In this document: positions 1-12,372 of the stretch, piece by piece
How positions within the stretch are numbered: the stretch's first letter is position 1
Layout of the letters: each line of letters opens with the position of its first letter
Translations under genes and position numbers: made by a program
Notes under the pieces: model-generated
What the model was told of the DNA's origin: nothing
What the model saw: the letters and a program-made list of their open reading frames with translations, nothing else
Database searches by the model: none
Assembly (NCBI GenBank): GCA_012932295.1
Contig: JAAONU010000016.1
Coordinates: 17,141,530 to 17,205,529, forward strand
Reading direction: 5' to 3'
DNA: 64,000 nt
Origin: Cyclina sinensis
Taxonomy: Eukaryota > Mollusca > Bivalvia > Venerida > Veneridae

Positions 1-2021
1 GGTTCTCTTGATTTACATATAGTTATATAGGAAAAACATGATAAATCATTTTTCTCCGAAACTAATAGGACTAGACCTAAGATATTTAGTGTGGAGTATT
101 GTGTTGAGAACCTTTACCAGTATTGTTTATATGTTGGCTCCGGGGTCAAAATTGGCCCCACCCCGGGGGCCCTTAATATGTAAAAAAGGCAATATTTAAA
201 AATCTTCTTACTGGAAACCTCAATGCTTACAGCTTAGATATTTGGTATGCAACATTGTCTAGTGGATGTCTACCAAGTTTGTTCAAATTATGTTCCCTGG
301 GTCAAAATTAGCCACGCCCCAGGGTTCTCTTGGTTTACCTATAGTTATATAGGAAAAACATGAAAAATCATTTGTCTCCAAAACTAATAAGACTAAACCT
401 TAGATATTTGGTGTGGAATATTGTGTAGATAACCTTTACCAGTATTGTTTATATGTTGGCCATGGGGTCAAAATTGGCCCTGCCAATATGTAAAAAAGGC
501 AATCTTTAAAAATCTTCTTACTGGAAACCTCAATGCCTACAGATAAGATATTTGGTATGTAGCATTGTCTAGTGGATATCTACTAAGTTTGTTCAAATTA
601 TGTCCCCTGGGTCAAAATTGGCCATGCCCAAGGGTTCTCTTGGTTTACATATAGTTATATAGGAAAAACATGAAAAATCATTTTTCTCGAAAACTAATAG
701 GACTAGACCTTAGATATTTAGTGTTGAGTATTGTGTAAAGAACTTTTACCAGTATTGTTTATATGTTGGCCCTGGGATAAAAATTGGCCCCGCCCCAGGG
801 GCCCTTAATATGTAAAAAAGGAAATCTTTAAAAATCTTCTTACTTGAAACCTCAATGCCTACAGCTTTGATATTTGGTATGTAGCAATGTCTAGTGATTG
901 TCTACCAAGTTTGTTCAAATTATGTTCCCTGGGTCAAAATTGGCCACGCCCCAGGGTTCTCTTGGTTTACATATAGTTATATAGGAAAAACATTAAAAGT
1001 CATTTTTCTCCGAAACTAATAGGACTAGACCTTAGATATTTTGTGTGGAGTATTGTGTATATAACCTTTACCAGTATTGTTTATATGTTGGCCATGGGGT
1101 CAAAATTGGCCCCGCCCCGGGGGCCCTTAATATGTAAAAAAGGCAATCTTAAAACATCTTCTTACTGGAAATCTCAATGCCTACAGCTTAGATATTTGGT
1201 ATGTAACATTGTATAGTGGATGTTTGCCATGTTTGTTCAAATTATGTCCCCTGGGTCAAAATTGGCCATGCCCCAGGGTTCTCTTGTTTTACATTGATTT
1301 ATATAGGAAAAACATGAAAAATAATTTTTCTCCAAAACAAATAGGTGTAGACCTTAGATATTTGGTGTTGAGTATTGTGTAGATAACCTTTACCAATATT
1401 GTTTAAATGTTGGTCTTGTGTCAAAATTTGATATTTGGCATTTAGCACCCTCTACTGGAACTCTACAAAAATTGTTCAAATTATTTCCCTGGGGTCAAAA
1501 TTGGCCCCGTCCCAGGGGTCACTTCATTTTACATAGACTTATATTGGAAATCTTTAAAAATCTTCTCTCACAAACCACAGTGCCTACAGCTTTGATATTT
1601 GTAATGTAGCATTGTATAGTGGATGTCTACCAAGTTTGTTCAAATTATGTCCCCTGGGTCAAAATTGGCCATGCCCCAGGGTTCTCTTGGTTTACATATA
1701 GTTATATAGGAAAAACATGAAAAATCATTTTTCTCCAAAACTAATAGGACTAGACCTTAGATATTTGGTGTGGAGTGTTGTGTAGATAACCTTTACCAGT
1801 ATTGTTTATATGTTGGCCATGGGGTCAAAATTGGCCCTGCCCCAGGGGCCCTTAATATGTAAAAAGGCAATCTTTAAAAATCTTCTTACTGGAAACCTCA
1901 ATGCCTACAGATAAGATATTTGGTATGTAGCATTGTCTTGTGGATGTCTACCAAGTTTATTCAAATTATGTCCCCTGGGTCAAAATTGGCCATGCCCAAG
2001 GGTTCTCTTGGTTTACATATA

Positions 2022-3337
2022 CAGTAAAGTCTCACTATTAAGACCACTTTCGGGACCTGGGAGAAGTGGTCTTATTATCAAGTCGGTCTTAATTCCGAGA
2101 CCCATGCTAGCCTTCAATCAATTTCTTATCTGTTGTAAAGGGTGGTTATTATTAGCTATAATAACCTTGTTGAAAACACAGGGCATCGCTGCGTAGGGGT
2201 TAAATGACCCTAAAGTAACTGATAAACCACACTTCTTCTAAATAATATATAAATACAAGGGAACCAACCCATCGGATTTCCTTTATAAGCCCATTTGGAC
2301 ACGGGTTCGCAACACTTTTCATCTCAAGCAAAACAGCCTTCACGCGTATTCGGCGAAAACACTTGGTTCAGTTCGAAACAATGAACAAAAATGCTTCTCT
2401 CACTAGCAATGGTCTTTCTCTAAATCTCCTTAGCCTCTCGGCATAAACTACTTTTTCTGAAAGACGACGAATACGGCAACCATTGTTGTTGTTGTCTCCG
2501 AGACAGAGGTGATTTCTGATTGGTTAAAATGAACTTAGGCGAAAGATGTTGCGAACCTGTGTCCAAATGGACTTACAAAGGAAATCGGATGAGTTGGTTC
2601 CCTTGTATTTATATATAAACATGTATTCAAAGGATTTGGGAGAAATGTGGTTTATAAGTATTTGTAGGGTCAGTTAACCCCTATGTACCGATTCCCTGTG
2701 GTTGAAAAGGTAAACTATGGAAAAATACTAACTAATGACATCAATTTTATTCTACAATAACATGATATTTTTTCACATAATTTTCATGTTAGTGCGACAT
2801 AAAATGAATTAAAACTCGAAAGTATACAGTGCAATTTTTCTTTCAAGCTGTTTTCATAATTAGCAACACTGAAATCCTACTGTACACGATTTATTTTTGA
2901 CAGTTTTTCATTCGTAGCCGTAATAACGTACCTATCCGAAATTGGGCATTATTAACACCTATTTCGTCTTTCATAACGTATTTCTTTGTTCTGCATTAAT
3001 CAGTACCATTTTTATTATACAAACATTGAAGTATATAATAACTTTCCTTTAAATTACTAATAGCCTAAAGTTTATTAATATTAATTTTCATAAATTGTAC
3101 CGCAAATCGTTCACACCTTGATGACGATTGTCATATTATGTTGTTTATTGGTGATAATTGGTGACACATGTCATTTTAGTAAACAGTTAATGGTCGTCTT
3201 ATGGGGTAGCGGGTCGGTCGTAATATCGGACCTTACGACCATTGAATTATATAGCAAAAAAGTCGGGACCGGAAAAAAGCGGTCGTAATATCGATTTGCC
3301 CGCAAATAAGGGTCGGTCGCAAAGCGAGACTTTACTG
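2022..3337. mobile_element. pogo/Tigger-like non-autonomous TIR element 1
   Basis: The ends are inverted: CAGTAAAGTCTC at the left, and GAGACTTTACTG at the right. Both sides carry TA (2020-2021 and 3338-3339). Removing the insert and one TA restores the repeat-unit sequence ACATATAGTTATATAGG seen many times in the array, so boundaries are firm. Subterminal motifs of the kind TTAAGACC / GGTCGTAA recur at both ends, as in several pogo/Tigger families. No transposase frame is visible. A long internal inverted repeat occupies about 2162-2705. Confidence 0.75.
2162..2705. repeat. Internal foldback within TIR element 1
   Basis: The left arm (about 2162-2312, containing TAGGGGTTAAATGACCC and CAAGGGAACCAACCCATC) is repeated in inverted, diverged form at about 2530-2705 (GATGAGTTGGTTCCCTTG ... 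GTCAGTTAACCCCTA). The arms enclose about 220 bp. It may be a second palindromic element nested inside the first or part of the parent's structure; no target duplication was identified. Confidence 0.6.
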
Positions 3338-3600
3338 TAGTTATATAGGAAAAACATGAAAAATCATTTTTCTCGAAAACTAATAGGACTAGACCTTAGA
3401 TATTTAGTGTTGAGTATTGTGTAAAGAACCTTTACCAGTATTGTTTATATGTTGGCCCTGGGGTAAAAATTGGCCCCGCCCAGGGGGCCCTTAATATGTA
3501 AAGAAGGAAATCTTTAAAAATCTTCTTACTGGAAACCTCAATGCCTACAGCTTTGATATTTGGTATGTAGCAATGTCTAGTGATTGTCTACCAAGTTTGT

Positions 3601-5067
3601 TATACCCCCACCACGAAATGTGGGGGGGGGGGGCTATAATGGATTCGCTTTGTCGCATCCGTCGGTCGGTCCGTCCGTCTCCATTATTGTGTCCGCTCTA
3701 TAAATCCTATACCAATTGAAAGATTTTCTTCAAACTTGGCTGAAATGTTCACCTCAACAAGGGGATGTGCAAAACCCATGTTGCCCATGTGTCAGCTCAA
3801 GGTCAAGGTCACAATTGAAGGTCAAATATCAAACAATCAAATATTAGACATTATGTCGTGTCCGCTCTGTAAGTCCTACACTAATTGAAAGATTTTCTTT
3901 AATCTTGGCTTAAATGTTCACCTCAACAAGGGGATGTGCAGAACCCATGTTACCCTTTTGCCGGCTTAAGGTCAAGGTCACACTTGAAGGTCAAAAATTG
4001 ACTTAGAAAATATTCTTAAATTTTAACATGTATTTGAATATTTCTGAAACTAGAAATAGTATTTGCTTGAAACCTAAAATATATATGAAGTGTCACAATT
4101 AGGATATGCAGGTCAAGTTTCATAACTCTGTATTGCATTTTGACAAAGTTATGCCCCTTTTTAAGTCTTCAAATTTACATACAATCAAATATTAGACAAT
4201 ATGTTGTGTCCGCTCTATAAATCCTATACTAATGGAAGAAATTTCTTCAAACTTTACCCAAATGTTCAACTCAACAAAGTGATGTGCAGAACCCATGTTA
4301 CCTTTGTGCTGGCTTAAGGACAAGTCACACTTGAAGGTCAAAATTGACTTAGAAAATGTTCTTAAATTTTAACATGTACTTGAATATTTCTGGAACTAGC
4401 ACAGGTATTTGCTTAAAACTTAAAAGATATATGAGGTATCACAAGTAAGATATGCAGGTCAAGTTTCATAACTCTGTATTGCATTTTGACAAAGTTATGC
4501 CCCTTTTTATGTCTTTAAATTTACTTACAATCAATACTAAACAATATGTCGTGTCCGCTCTATAAATTCTATACTAATGGAAGGATTTTCTTCAAACTTG
4601 ACTCAAATGTTCACCCCAACTGGGCAATGTGCAGAACCCATCTTACCCTTGTGCCAGCTTAAGGTCAAGGCCACACTTCAAGGTCAAAAATTGACTTAGA
4701 AAATGTTCTGAAATTTTAACATGTGCTTGAATATTTCTAAAACTAGAACAAGTAAGCTCAGTATGCAAAGTTTTTCCACTCTTAATTACATTTTGACATA
4801 ATTATGCTATTTTCTTAACTTCACTGCTTTTGTTTGTTTTAGTACATTGGGAAAATGAAAGGTTATTTGTAACTGTTTCGAACATGATTTGACAATTATA
4901 TATTTATACTATTACCTATCCAATTTGTTTGTTTTTTTCACCAGAGATAATTTCTTTTTATGTATATGTATTTGTGCCACTAAAGTTATTCCCTTAACCA
5001 CCTTTCCATGTCGTCTTCTGTCAAGGACATTGATGGGGGTATGAATCGCATTCAGCGATAGTTCTAG
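3601..5067 (+). mobile_element. Helitron-like element, ACCCCCAC family, precise insertion
   Basis: The 5' end reads TATACCCCCACCACG followed by a complementary GTGGGGG run and GTCGGTCGGTCCGTCCGTC. The 3' end has GGGGGTAT, an ATCGC-ATTCA-GCGAT hairpin and a CTAG terminus, which fits the Helitron CTRR rule. The array reads ...CCAAGTTTGT before it and TTCAAATTATG after it, so the empty site GTTTGTTCAAAT is preserved apart from one ambiguous T, as expected for insertion between two Ts. The core holds three to four repeats of about 345 bp starting TGTCCGCTCTATAAATC (3693, 3853, 4205, 4549). No ORF. Confidence 0.75.
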
Positions 5068-7007
5068 TTCAAATTATGTTCCCTGGGTCAAAATTGGCCA
5101 CGCCCCAGGGTTCTCTTGGTTTACATATAGTTATATAGGAAAAACATGAAAAATCATTTTTCTCCAAAACTAATAGGACTAGACCTTAGATATTTGGTGT
5201 GGAGTATTGTGTAGATAACCTTTACCAGTATTGTATATATGTTGGCCATGGGGTCAAAATTAGCCCTGCCCCGGGGGCCCTTAATATGTAAAAAAGGAAA
5301 TCTTGAAAAATCTTCTTCTCAGAAACCACAATGCCTACAGCTTTGATATTTGGTATGCAGCATTGTCTAGTGGATGTCTACCAAGTTTGTTCAAATTATG
5401 TCCCCTGGGTCAAAATAGGCCACGCCCCAGGGTTCTCTTGGTTTACCTATAGTTATATAGGAAAAACATGAAAAATCATTTGTCTCCAAAACTAATAAGA
5501 CTAAACCTTAGATATTTTGTGTGGAGTATTGTGTAGATAACCTTTACCAGTATTGTTTATATGTTGGCCATGGGGTCAAAATTGGCCCTGCCAATATGTA
5601 AAAAAGGCAATCTTTAAAAATCTTCTTACTGGAAACATCAATGCCTACAGATAAGATATTTGGTATGTAGCATTGTCTAGTGGATATCTACTAAGTTTGT
5701 TCAAATTATGTCCCCTGGGTCAAAATTGGCCATGCCCAAGGGTTCTCTTGGTTTACATATAGTTATATAGGAAAAACATGAAAAATCATTTTTCTCGAAA
5801 ACTAATAGGACTAGACCTTAGATATTTAGTGTTGAGTATTTTGTAAAGAACTTTTACCAGTATTGTTTATATGTTGGCCCTGGGATAAAAATTGGCCCCG
5901 CCCCAGGGGCCCTTAATATGTAAAAAAGGAAATCTTTAAAAATCTTCTTACTTGAAACCTCAATGCCTACAGCTTTGATATTTGGTATGTAGCAATGTCT
6001 AGTGATTGTCTACCAAGTTTGTTCAAATTATGTTCCCTGGGTCAAAATTGGCCACGCCCCAGGGTTCTCTTGGTTTACATATAGTTTTATAAGAAAAACA
6101 TTAAAAGTCATTTTTCTCCGAAACTAATAGGACTAGACCTTAGATATTTTGTGTGGAGTATTGTGTAGATAACCTTTACCAGTATTGTTTATATGTTGGC
6201 CATGGGGTCAAAATTGGCCCCGCCCCGGGGGCCCTTAATATGTAAAAAAGGCAATCTTTAAACATCTTCTTACTGGAAATCTCAATGCCTACAGCTTAGA
6301 TATTTGGTATGTAGCATTGTATAGTGGATGTTTGCCATGTTTGTTCAAATTATGTCCCCTGGGTCAAAATTGGCCATGCCCCAGGGTTCTCTTGTTTTAC
6401 ATTGATTTATATAGGAAAAACATGAAAAATAATTTTTCTCCAAAACAAATAGGTGTAGACCTTAGATATTTGGTGTTGAGTATTGTGTAGATAACCTTTA
6501 CCAATATTGTTTAAATGTTGGTCTTGTGTCAAAATTTGCCCCACCCCGGGGGCTCTTAATATGTTAAAAAGGAAATCTTTAAAAATCTTCTTGTCTGAAA
6601 CCACAAGGCCTTGAATTTTAAAATTTGGCATGAAGCAAGCTTTATCAAGCTTTTTCAAATTATTGGATTAGGTTAAAGGTCACGGAGGCTAAAAATAGAT
6701 TTATCTACTGTACCTCATAAAGCCTTCGGTTATGGACCAATATCTTTGATATTCAGTATATAGGTTCCTTGCATGGACCTCTACCCATGGGTAGGGTTTG
6801 AGGTCACTGGGTCAAGGTCAAGGTCACCACAGCTTATAATAGATATTTCTACCTTCTGTCATAGAGCCTTTATTTATTGACTGATATTTTACATATTTGG
6901 TTTGTAGGCACTTATATATTTTCAATTAAAAAATGAAATACTGCTTAACAGCAAACTTACAGCCAAAGTACTCAGGTGAGCGATCCAGGGTCATCTTGGC
7001 CCTCTTG

Positions 7008-8019
7008 TATTATGTACAATTGTATAATTTAATCGATATTTATATTGCCATATTCGATTGAAAGTTACTGTAATTATCTTTAGCCAAAAGCATGTGTTGC
7101 TGATTTGCTAATAAATGCTTGCTTGATAAAGCGTCTATCTGTAGCAAGCCCTTAAATGTGTTTATTCGTCTTGCAAACTGCTGGGACCTTAAGCGACATC
7201 CCATTTTGTAGCAATTACTTTAATCCATGGTGTTTATATAACCTATACTAGAGTATGTTGCACTTTTGTTAATCAATTAGCAGTGTCAAACATGCCAATT
7301 AAGGGTTTCACGGTGACGTCCGCAAATGATTCTGTGATAGTTTTAACGCAAGACTAATAGAAGTATGTCCTATCAAAATGTGATTACTCAAATGATGTAT
7401 CAAAACAACGATTTGCTAAAACAGGCATTATGATTTAAATGTGTCAAACAATCATTCTTTGCTAGAGCATTCGCATTAAAAACTTTGAACCCTTCAAAAA
7501 TATTAAACCTATTTAAAACTTCTGACACATCTGAAATCACTGTTTTGTCTTATTTTGTTGGCACTCACATAGTCACATAAGCTGCATGTATACATTGCAC
7601 ATGTACTGGTATACAAAAACGATAATGTGGCATAGACTTGAGGACACAAATAAAACAGCGTTTTGATCTACAGTGTTTTTAAATGATTAAATTTTTAAAT
7701 TACATAGTTTTTTTTTTTTTTTTTTAAAAAGACAGACAATGCCAAAAAAAAAAATATCCCAAAAAACAAACAAACAAAAAACAGATGCACATCGTTTTCG
7801 TTAGACACTTAGACTTAACGCATGTGCGTATTGGTTGGAAAATATACTTCAAGACACACGAGGAAAATAAAAACAGTAAACAACATATCTTTGTTTTATT
7901 AACTTTATTTACACATAATGACAGTTATTATTTTTGTAAAAGGATTACCAGAACAATATGTAAAACAGACGTCAAATGTTATATTTGGCGTAGGAACAGG
8001 AACATTGAGATCGCATAGT
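7008..8019. other. AT-rich non-repetitive sequence upstream of the gene
   Basis: No array monomers and no convincing exon. It contains a T17 run followed by A-rich stretches (about 7705-7785). A 77-codon open frame at 7785-8018 has no recognisable motif or splice context. It could be promoter, 5' non-coding sequence or a first intron of the gene that begins coding at 9836; I cannot place a promoter. Confidence 0.4.
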
Positions 8020-8107
8020 CGTCGATTTTATACAAGTATCCGGATAGTTTCCGAATAGTCTATACGGATATCCGGATACCAATTTAGGTATTCGTTGACA
8101 TCCCTAG
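8020..8107 (-). repeat. Possible hAT-like terminal fragment
   Basis: Read on the minus strand this stretch begins CTAGGGATGTCAACGAATA and continues into repeated ATCCGGATATCC motifs, which resembles termini of hAT-type elements. No matching opposite end or 8-bp target duplication was found nearby, so this would be a solitary end. Low certainty. Confidence 0.3.
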
Positions 8108-8267
8108 TTTCATGTAATATTATCATAGATATAATACTACTATTTTGAAACACAATAATAAATATGTACTGGGGATGAAAGGTCTCAAAGTAGTATGCAC
8201 TGTCAACACTTTAACTGACCAGAACCTTGTGATTTGTCATAACTCGAACACTATCATTTGCTTTATT

Positions 8268-9020
8268 ATGGTCCCCAAAGGGAGAGCAATATAGTCAGCA
8301 ACTTGTCTGTCAATCTGTTTGCCTGGCTTGTCTGGAGTATAACTCAAAAATGAGTAAAGTGATTTACTTTAAACTTCATACAATGATAAAGGACATAGAG
8401 TAAATGCAGTGCACATGTACTGGTATACAAAAAGTGAAGTGCACAAGAACCATAACTCATCTCATCTAGTTTTCTCATTATTTCCCCTTTGTACATTTTG
8501 CTTATTCGGTGCATAACTGTAAGCCTGTTAAAGGCATTTAGTTGATATCGGGTACATTGATTGAGGGGAGCTGCAACATCAAACGACATGGCCTAGAGCT
8601 GTGATATTTAGCATACAGGTTTTCCAAGAGGTCCTCTACTAAGATTATTCAGATTACGTCTCTGGGGTCATTAATGGCCCCGCCCAGGCATCATTTGACA
8701 TATTATTGGCTCATATAGGGGAAACCATGAAAATCTTCTTCTCTGAAACCAGAAGGTCTAGGGCTAAGATAATTTATCCCCGGGTGATATTTGTTTAAAA
8801 TCTACTTGTCAGGAACCATAGGCATTATAGTCAAACCATATGCCTCAGATCATAGATATTTTTCAGGTTTGTTCAAATTATGTGACTGGGGACAGATTTG
8901 GCCCAATTCAGGGGTTCTGTTTATGTAAAATACAAAGTCTTTAAAAATGTTCTTGTCAGAAATTGTGGGACATAGAACTTAGATACTCTTTAGGTGGTTT
9001 TAGAGAAGAATTTGTTTTAA
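8268..9020 (+). mobile_element. Decayed Helentron-like 5' end plus worn array monomers
   Basis: ATGGTCCCCAAAGGGAGAGC followed by CTGTCTGTC-type sequence at 8268 resembles the 5' ends of the ATGCYCCC family. From about 8580 the text becomes heavily diverged 157-bp monomers (TCTGGGGTCATTAATGGCCCCGCC near 8660). No 3' end recognised; 9020-9827 shows nothing beyond AT-rich sequence. Confidence 0.4.
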
Positions 9021-9827
9021 GTTTTTCATTCTTGTTGTTCATAGCAACCAGAGATATGTATAAATTAAATAGAATCTTCAAGCAACTTTAGTGGACCTTC
9101 ATGGAAAGTACATACCTGCCAAGTTTTATCAGCTTTAAGCCAGTGGTTTAGGAGGAGGTGCTCAGTTTAACCACTTCTATGGCAAGGCTGATTTCGGGAT
9201 GATTTATTTTACTACGCTAAGTACCAAGGTCTGAATTGGGGCCATTGTCTTAAGTTTTATTAAGATATGATGTCATTCAAGACTTTTTTTTTCCTCCTTG
9301 ACTTTGATTTATTGAAGAAAAATATTTCTATGGAATTATCATAAAAAACAACTTACATTGAAATAAGTACGTCATTAACCATTTCTGTGCCAAAAGCTGA
9401 TTTTGCACCAGTTTCTTATGAGCTAAATATGATGTTATATGATGTTATTCTAGACAAGGTCTTTATCTTGTGACTTTAATGTGTTGGACAAAAATATTTC
9501 CATTGCCATTTTGAAAAACAACAACATCAAAGTAATTTTTATTCTGTCGTTCATGTTTTGAAGGCAGGAAAATAAGAAATGGTCGACATTATATTAAAGT
9601 TATCAGAATAATTTTTTAGAAGCTTTTTTCACAGATAAAATACTGGAAATAATTTATTGTTTCTTAATTAAATAAATTTCAAAAACATTTCTTGCCATAG
9701 AATTCACATGAAAATTATTAGACAACTTGCTGCAAGAAATTTAGAAAACTTGATGCTTTAAATATGTAGGGAAAGATGTTCAATTTAACTTGTTGTTTTT
9801 GAAGAACGGTTTCTTTGCTTTTTGCAG

Positions 9828-10379
9828 GTCTAAAAATGACAGAAAATTTATACAACATTAAGAAGGTCGGAAATCACTGGCTACTTGGAAAGGCCGGTAA
9901 AAGTTTTAAAAGGATTTCAGTACTTACACACGTAACAAAAGTACAGCTTTCAGACAACTTCCTGATTGCAGATGACAATATAATATATAAAATTCAGGAA
10001 TACAGAGACAATATTGTACTTGTAAAAATTGATGACATCTGTGTTCATGAAGAACAACAAAAGAATGAAGCGGAACATTTTTGCAAAGAGAAGAAGGATT
10101 CATTCAAACATGGAAATGGTGCAGTTGAAAAACCACATGAAGAAGACACTTTGCCGATGAAAAGTGACAACACTAGACTTAAAGAGAAACAACCAGTAAA
10201 AAGTAACTCAACGTTTGATGATTTTCATATTCGGGAACAAAATGGTTTCTCAGAAACACCAAAAAAGCCTTTGCTTGACCAGTCAGAGAACAGATACAGT
10301 TCTCTTGAAGTAGGACAAACTGAAGATTCAAGCTTGATAGAAACTGTTTATTTCAACACCAAAAGTGGAAATTGTACAG
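9828..10379 (+). CDS. Exon 1 (first coding exon): KH-like domain and disordered linker of a putative KH-macro protein
   Basis: An acceptor (TTTGCTTTTTGCAG) precedes 9828 and a clean donor (ACAG|GTAAAG) follows 10379. The likely start is the ATG at 9836 (context AAAAATGAC), giving 181 codons and ending in phase 1. Residues 1-65 start MTENLYNIKKVGNHWLLG and carry GKAGKSFKRI; the GKAG (residues 18-21) followed by a helix and two strands looks like the GxxG loop of a KH RNA-binding fold. Residues 70-181 are polar, rich in Glu, Lys and Ser, and look disordered. KH domains beside macro domains occur in PARP14-like proteins. The exon is clear; the KH call is a moderate inference from motif reading. 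Bases 9828-9835 would be 5' UTR. Confidence 0.65.
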
Positions 10380-11954
10380 GTAAAGTTATGTTAATTAAGT
10401 ACTATTAAAGCATATTTTGTTTAATTAATCGAGTACCAACTCCCTTTGAAATCCAGTGCCTTCATAGTTACTTTTGTGACTGTGATACACCAGCAGTCAG
10501 TAGCATTGACAGTAAACAGCCATTTAGTCAAGGAAATTAGCTGAGCCCTAGTACATCTGTCCTTCAGGGAGCTGTTTCAGGGGCTTCTATTGCAGTGATT
10601 TCTACTAATAGGAATAACAGAACACAGTCTAATGTTGAATAAGTTTAAGATGATAGTTACTTCTACCAAGACTCTAAAGTTAAGTTTAACTAAATTATGC
10701 ATTTTTGTTGTGCATGTAGTTTTTCCAGTTCCAAAATATTCTCAAATAGAGACTCTAAAAGTCTTAAAGCTAGATACTTTGTAAAACTTTATCTATTGAA
10801 AAATGGCTAGAATTATTATGTTCTATAAAGAAACCAATAAACATAGAAAAGTAATTATACAAGTTAGCCAATTAAAAAATATTTAACAAATATGGCAGTC
10901 TATTTCATCTGTTAATGCATGAAACATTGAAGAAGTTATTAAAAACAAATGCAAAATTTTTCAGCCTGGTGTTGGAAAAACATACCTATGATAAACATAA
11001 TCTTTTTTCCAAACTCACAAATATATATGCTGCAAATTAGCAAGAGGCATACCACATTATATAATACATGTATTTGAAAGTAACTTTACACTGAGAAGTG
11101 GAAGTTTTATCTTGCTCATACAAATCACTCAGCATATTTTAAACAAAACAGAATTGTAACAGCAGCATCATAAAAACAATTGTGATGCTTTTCAGCTCCT
11201 GATTTGCTCAAAGACAAGCTATTGTGGAAGGTGGGTTGTCTGCCATCCGTAGTCCAACAATTTTAGTTTAAACAATATCTCCTCTTAAGCCACTTCACAG
11301 AGTTTTATCTAACTCCACAGAAATGTTCCTTGCATGAAGCTCTAACATAGTTATTAAGAGCATCCAGTTTCATAGAAAGCTCTTGTTGCTATGGCAACTG
11401 AAATAAAAAATGTTTCACCTTGTCTATTTGCAGAGTTATTGCCCTTTGTTGGTTTTCCTTGTCTGTAAACTTGAAAACTAATGGTTGGAATTCAATGCAA
11501 CTTCATACAATGATCAAGCACAATGACAGGAAGTGCAGTGTACAAGAGCTATGACTCTGTCTTCACTATTTGCACAGTTATTGCCCTTTGTTGGTTTCCC
11601 TTGTCCAGAGGATAACTTGAAAACTAATGGTTGGAATTCAATGCAACTTCACACAATGGTCAACCACAGTGAAAGGAAATGCAATGAATAAGAACCACAA
11701 CTATCTTTAATTACCCACAACCATAACTCTATTTCACTTCTTTTACAAAGTATTCTGTTTCTAATAACTTCCTTAGTTCCGAAGCTGTCTCGTGGGGGTA
11801 TTAATCACATTTAGTGATAGCTCTAGTTTCTTATGTAGATTTCAACTTTGACCATAACTGACACTGACCATGATCTAATGACTTTGCAGCTATTGAAATT
11901 TGAACTACAATACAATACAGTGCAATGCAATGCAATGAAATTCTTGTGTTTTAG
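10380..11954 (+). other. Intron 1 with a worn Helentron-like element
   Basis: The first 800 bases are AT-rich with no feature. At 11194 a decayed AGCTCCTGATTTGCTC...GAGC-like 5' end (an AGCTCACC variant) appears, followed by two roughly 160-bp repeats containing GTTATTGCCCTTTGTTGG. At about 11795-11831 is a 3' terminus of the ACCCCCAC family: GGGGGTATTAATCAC-ATTTA-GTGATAGCTCTAG. The two ends are of different families, so this is probably two truncated elements. Confidence 0.5.
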
Positions 11955-12074
11955 TAGAGCATGCAGATAAGTTGGTGAGTACAGTTACCTCCAGTGGACA
12001 GAAAGAAACAGAAACTCAAGCTAAACAAATCTTGAAAGAAAGAGACATGACTGATGATGCATCTTCTGAAGCAG
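11955..12074 (+). CDS. Exon 2: short polar linker exon
   Basis: Acceptor TTCTTGTGTTTTAG precedes 11955 and donor GAAGCAG|GTTATT follows 12074. The 120 bases enter in phase 1, as exon 1 requires, stay open for 40 codons and leave in phase 1. The peptide begins (V)EHADKLVSTVTSSG and ends RDMTDDASSEA(G): polar, likely unstructured, no domain. A diverged copy of its start lies 270 bp downstream (12226). The exon is supported by splice sites and phase rather than by homology. Confidence 0.5.
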
Positions 12075-12225
12075 GTTATTAGTTTAAACTTTTAGTTACT
12101 CTTAAGATTTCTGTTTAAACATGGAGAGTTTAAATCAATTCAAGGAAACAATGTGTGGCTGGCTGTCTTGGCATTTATTTATTTATCAGTCTGAGAAAAT
12201 TGATATACTTCTTATATTACATTAG

Positions 12226-12257
12226 AGCATGCAGACAGTTTGGTAGGTACAGTTTAA
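12226..12257 (+). pseudogene. Decayed duplicate of the start of exon 2
   Basis: After a possible acceptor (TATATTACATTAG), the sequence AGAGCATGCAGACAGTTTGG closely matches the beginning of exon 2 and in phase 1 reads EHADSLVGTV before TAA at 12255-12257. The bases after it also resemble exon 2 (AACAGATACTCAGCTGAAC), so a local duplication including the exon looks likely, with one copy dead. Confidence 0.45.
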
Positions 12258-12372
12258 TCCCATAAACTGAATGAAACAGATACTCAGCTGAACAAAATGA
12301 TACAGAGCAGACATTATTGATTTACCTGCTTAAATTTGGCATATATGTCTTAAAGTTTTAATCATTCTTTTT

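Larger units (their letters stand above)
1..7007 (+). mobile_element. AGCTCACC-family Helentron-like element, core array and 3' end (5' end outside window)
   Basis: A tandem array of roughly 157-bp monomers fills this stretch. Two monomer types alternate, giving a dimer of about 310-320 bp (the segment beginning GGTTCTCTTGGTTTAC recurs near 323, 633, 955 and 1276). A unique 3' module starts near 6650 and contains AGGTCAAGGTCAAGGTCAC. The end reads CAGGTGAGCGATCC, then a GGGTCATCTTGGCCC hairpin and TCTTG at 7007. This terminus is shared with at least nine other copies here. There is no coding capacity. Two later insertions interrupt it (2022-3337 and 3601-5067). Assignment to HINE/pearl-type non-autonomous Helentrons is inference from the layout. 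Confidence 0.75.

Noticed and set aside
1..6650. CRISPR-like array
   Set aside because: Repeats are about 157 bp, directly adjoining without unique spacers, in a eukaryotic setting.
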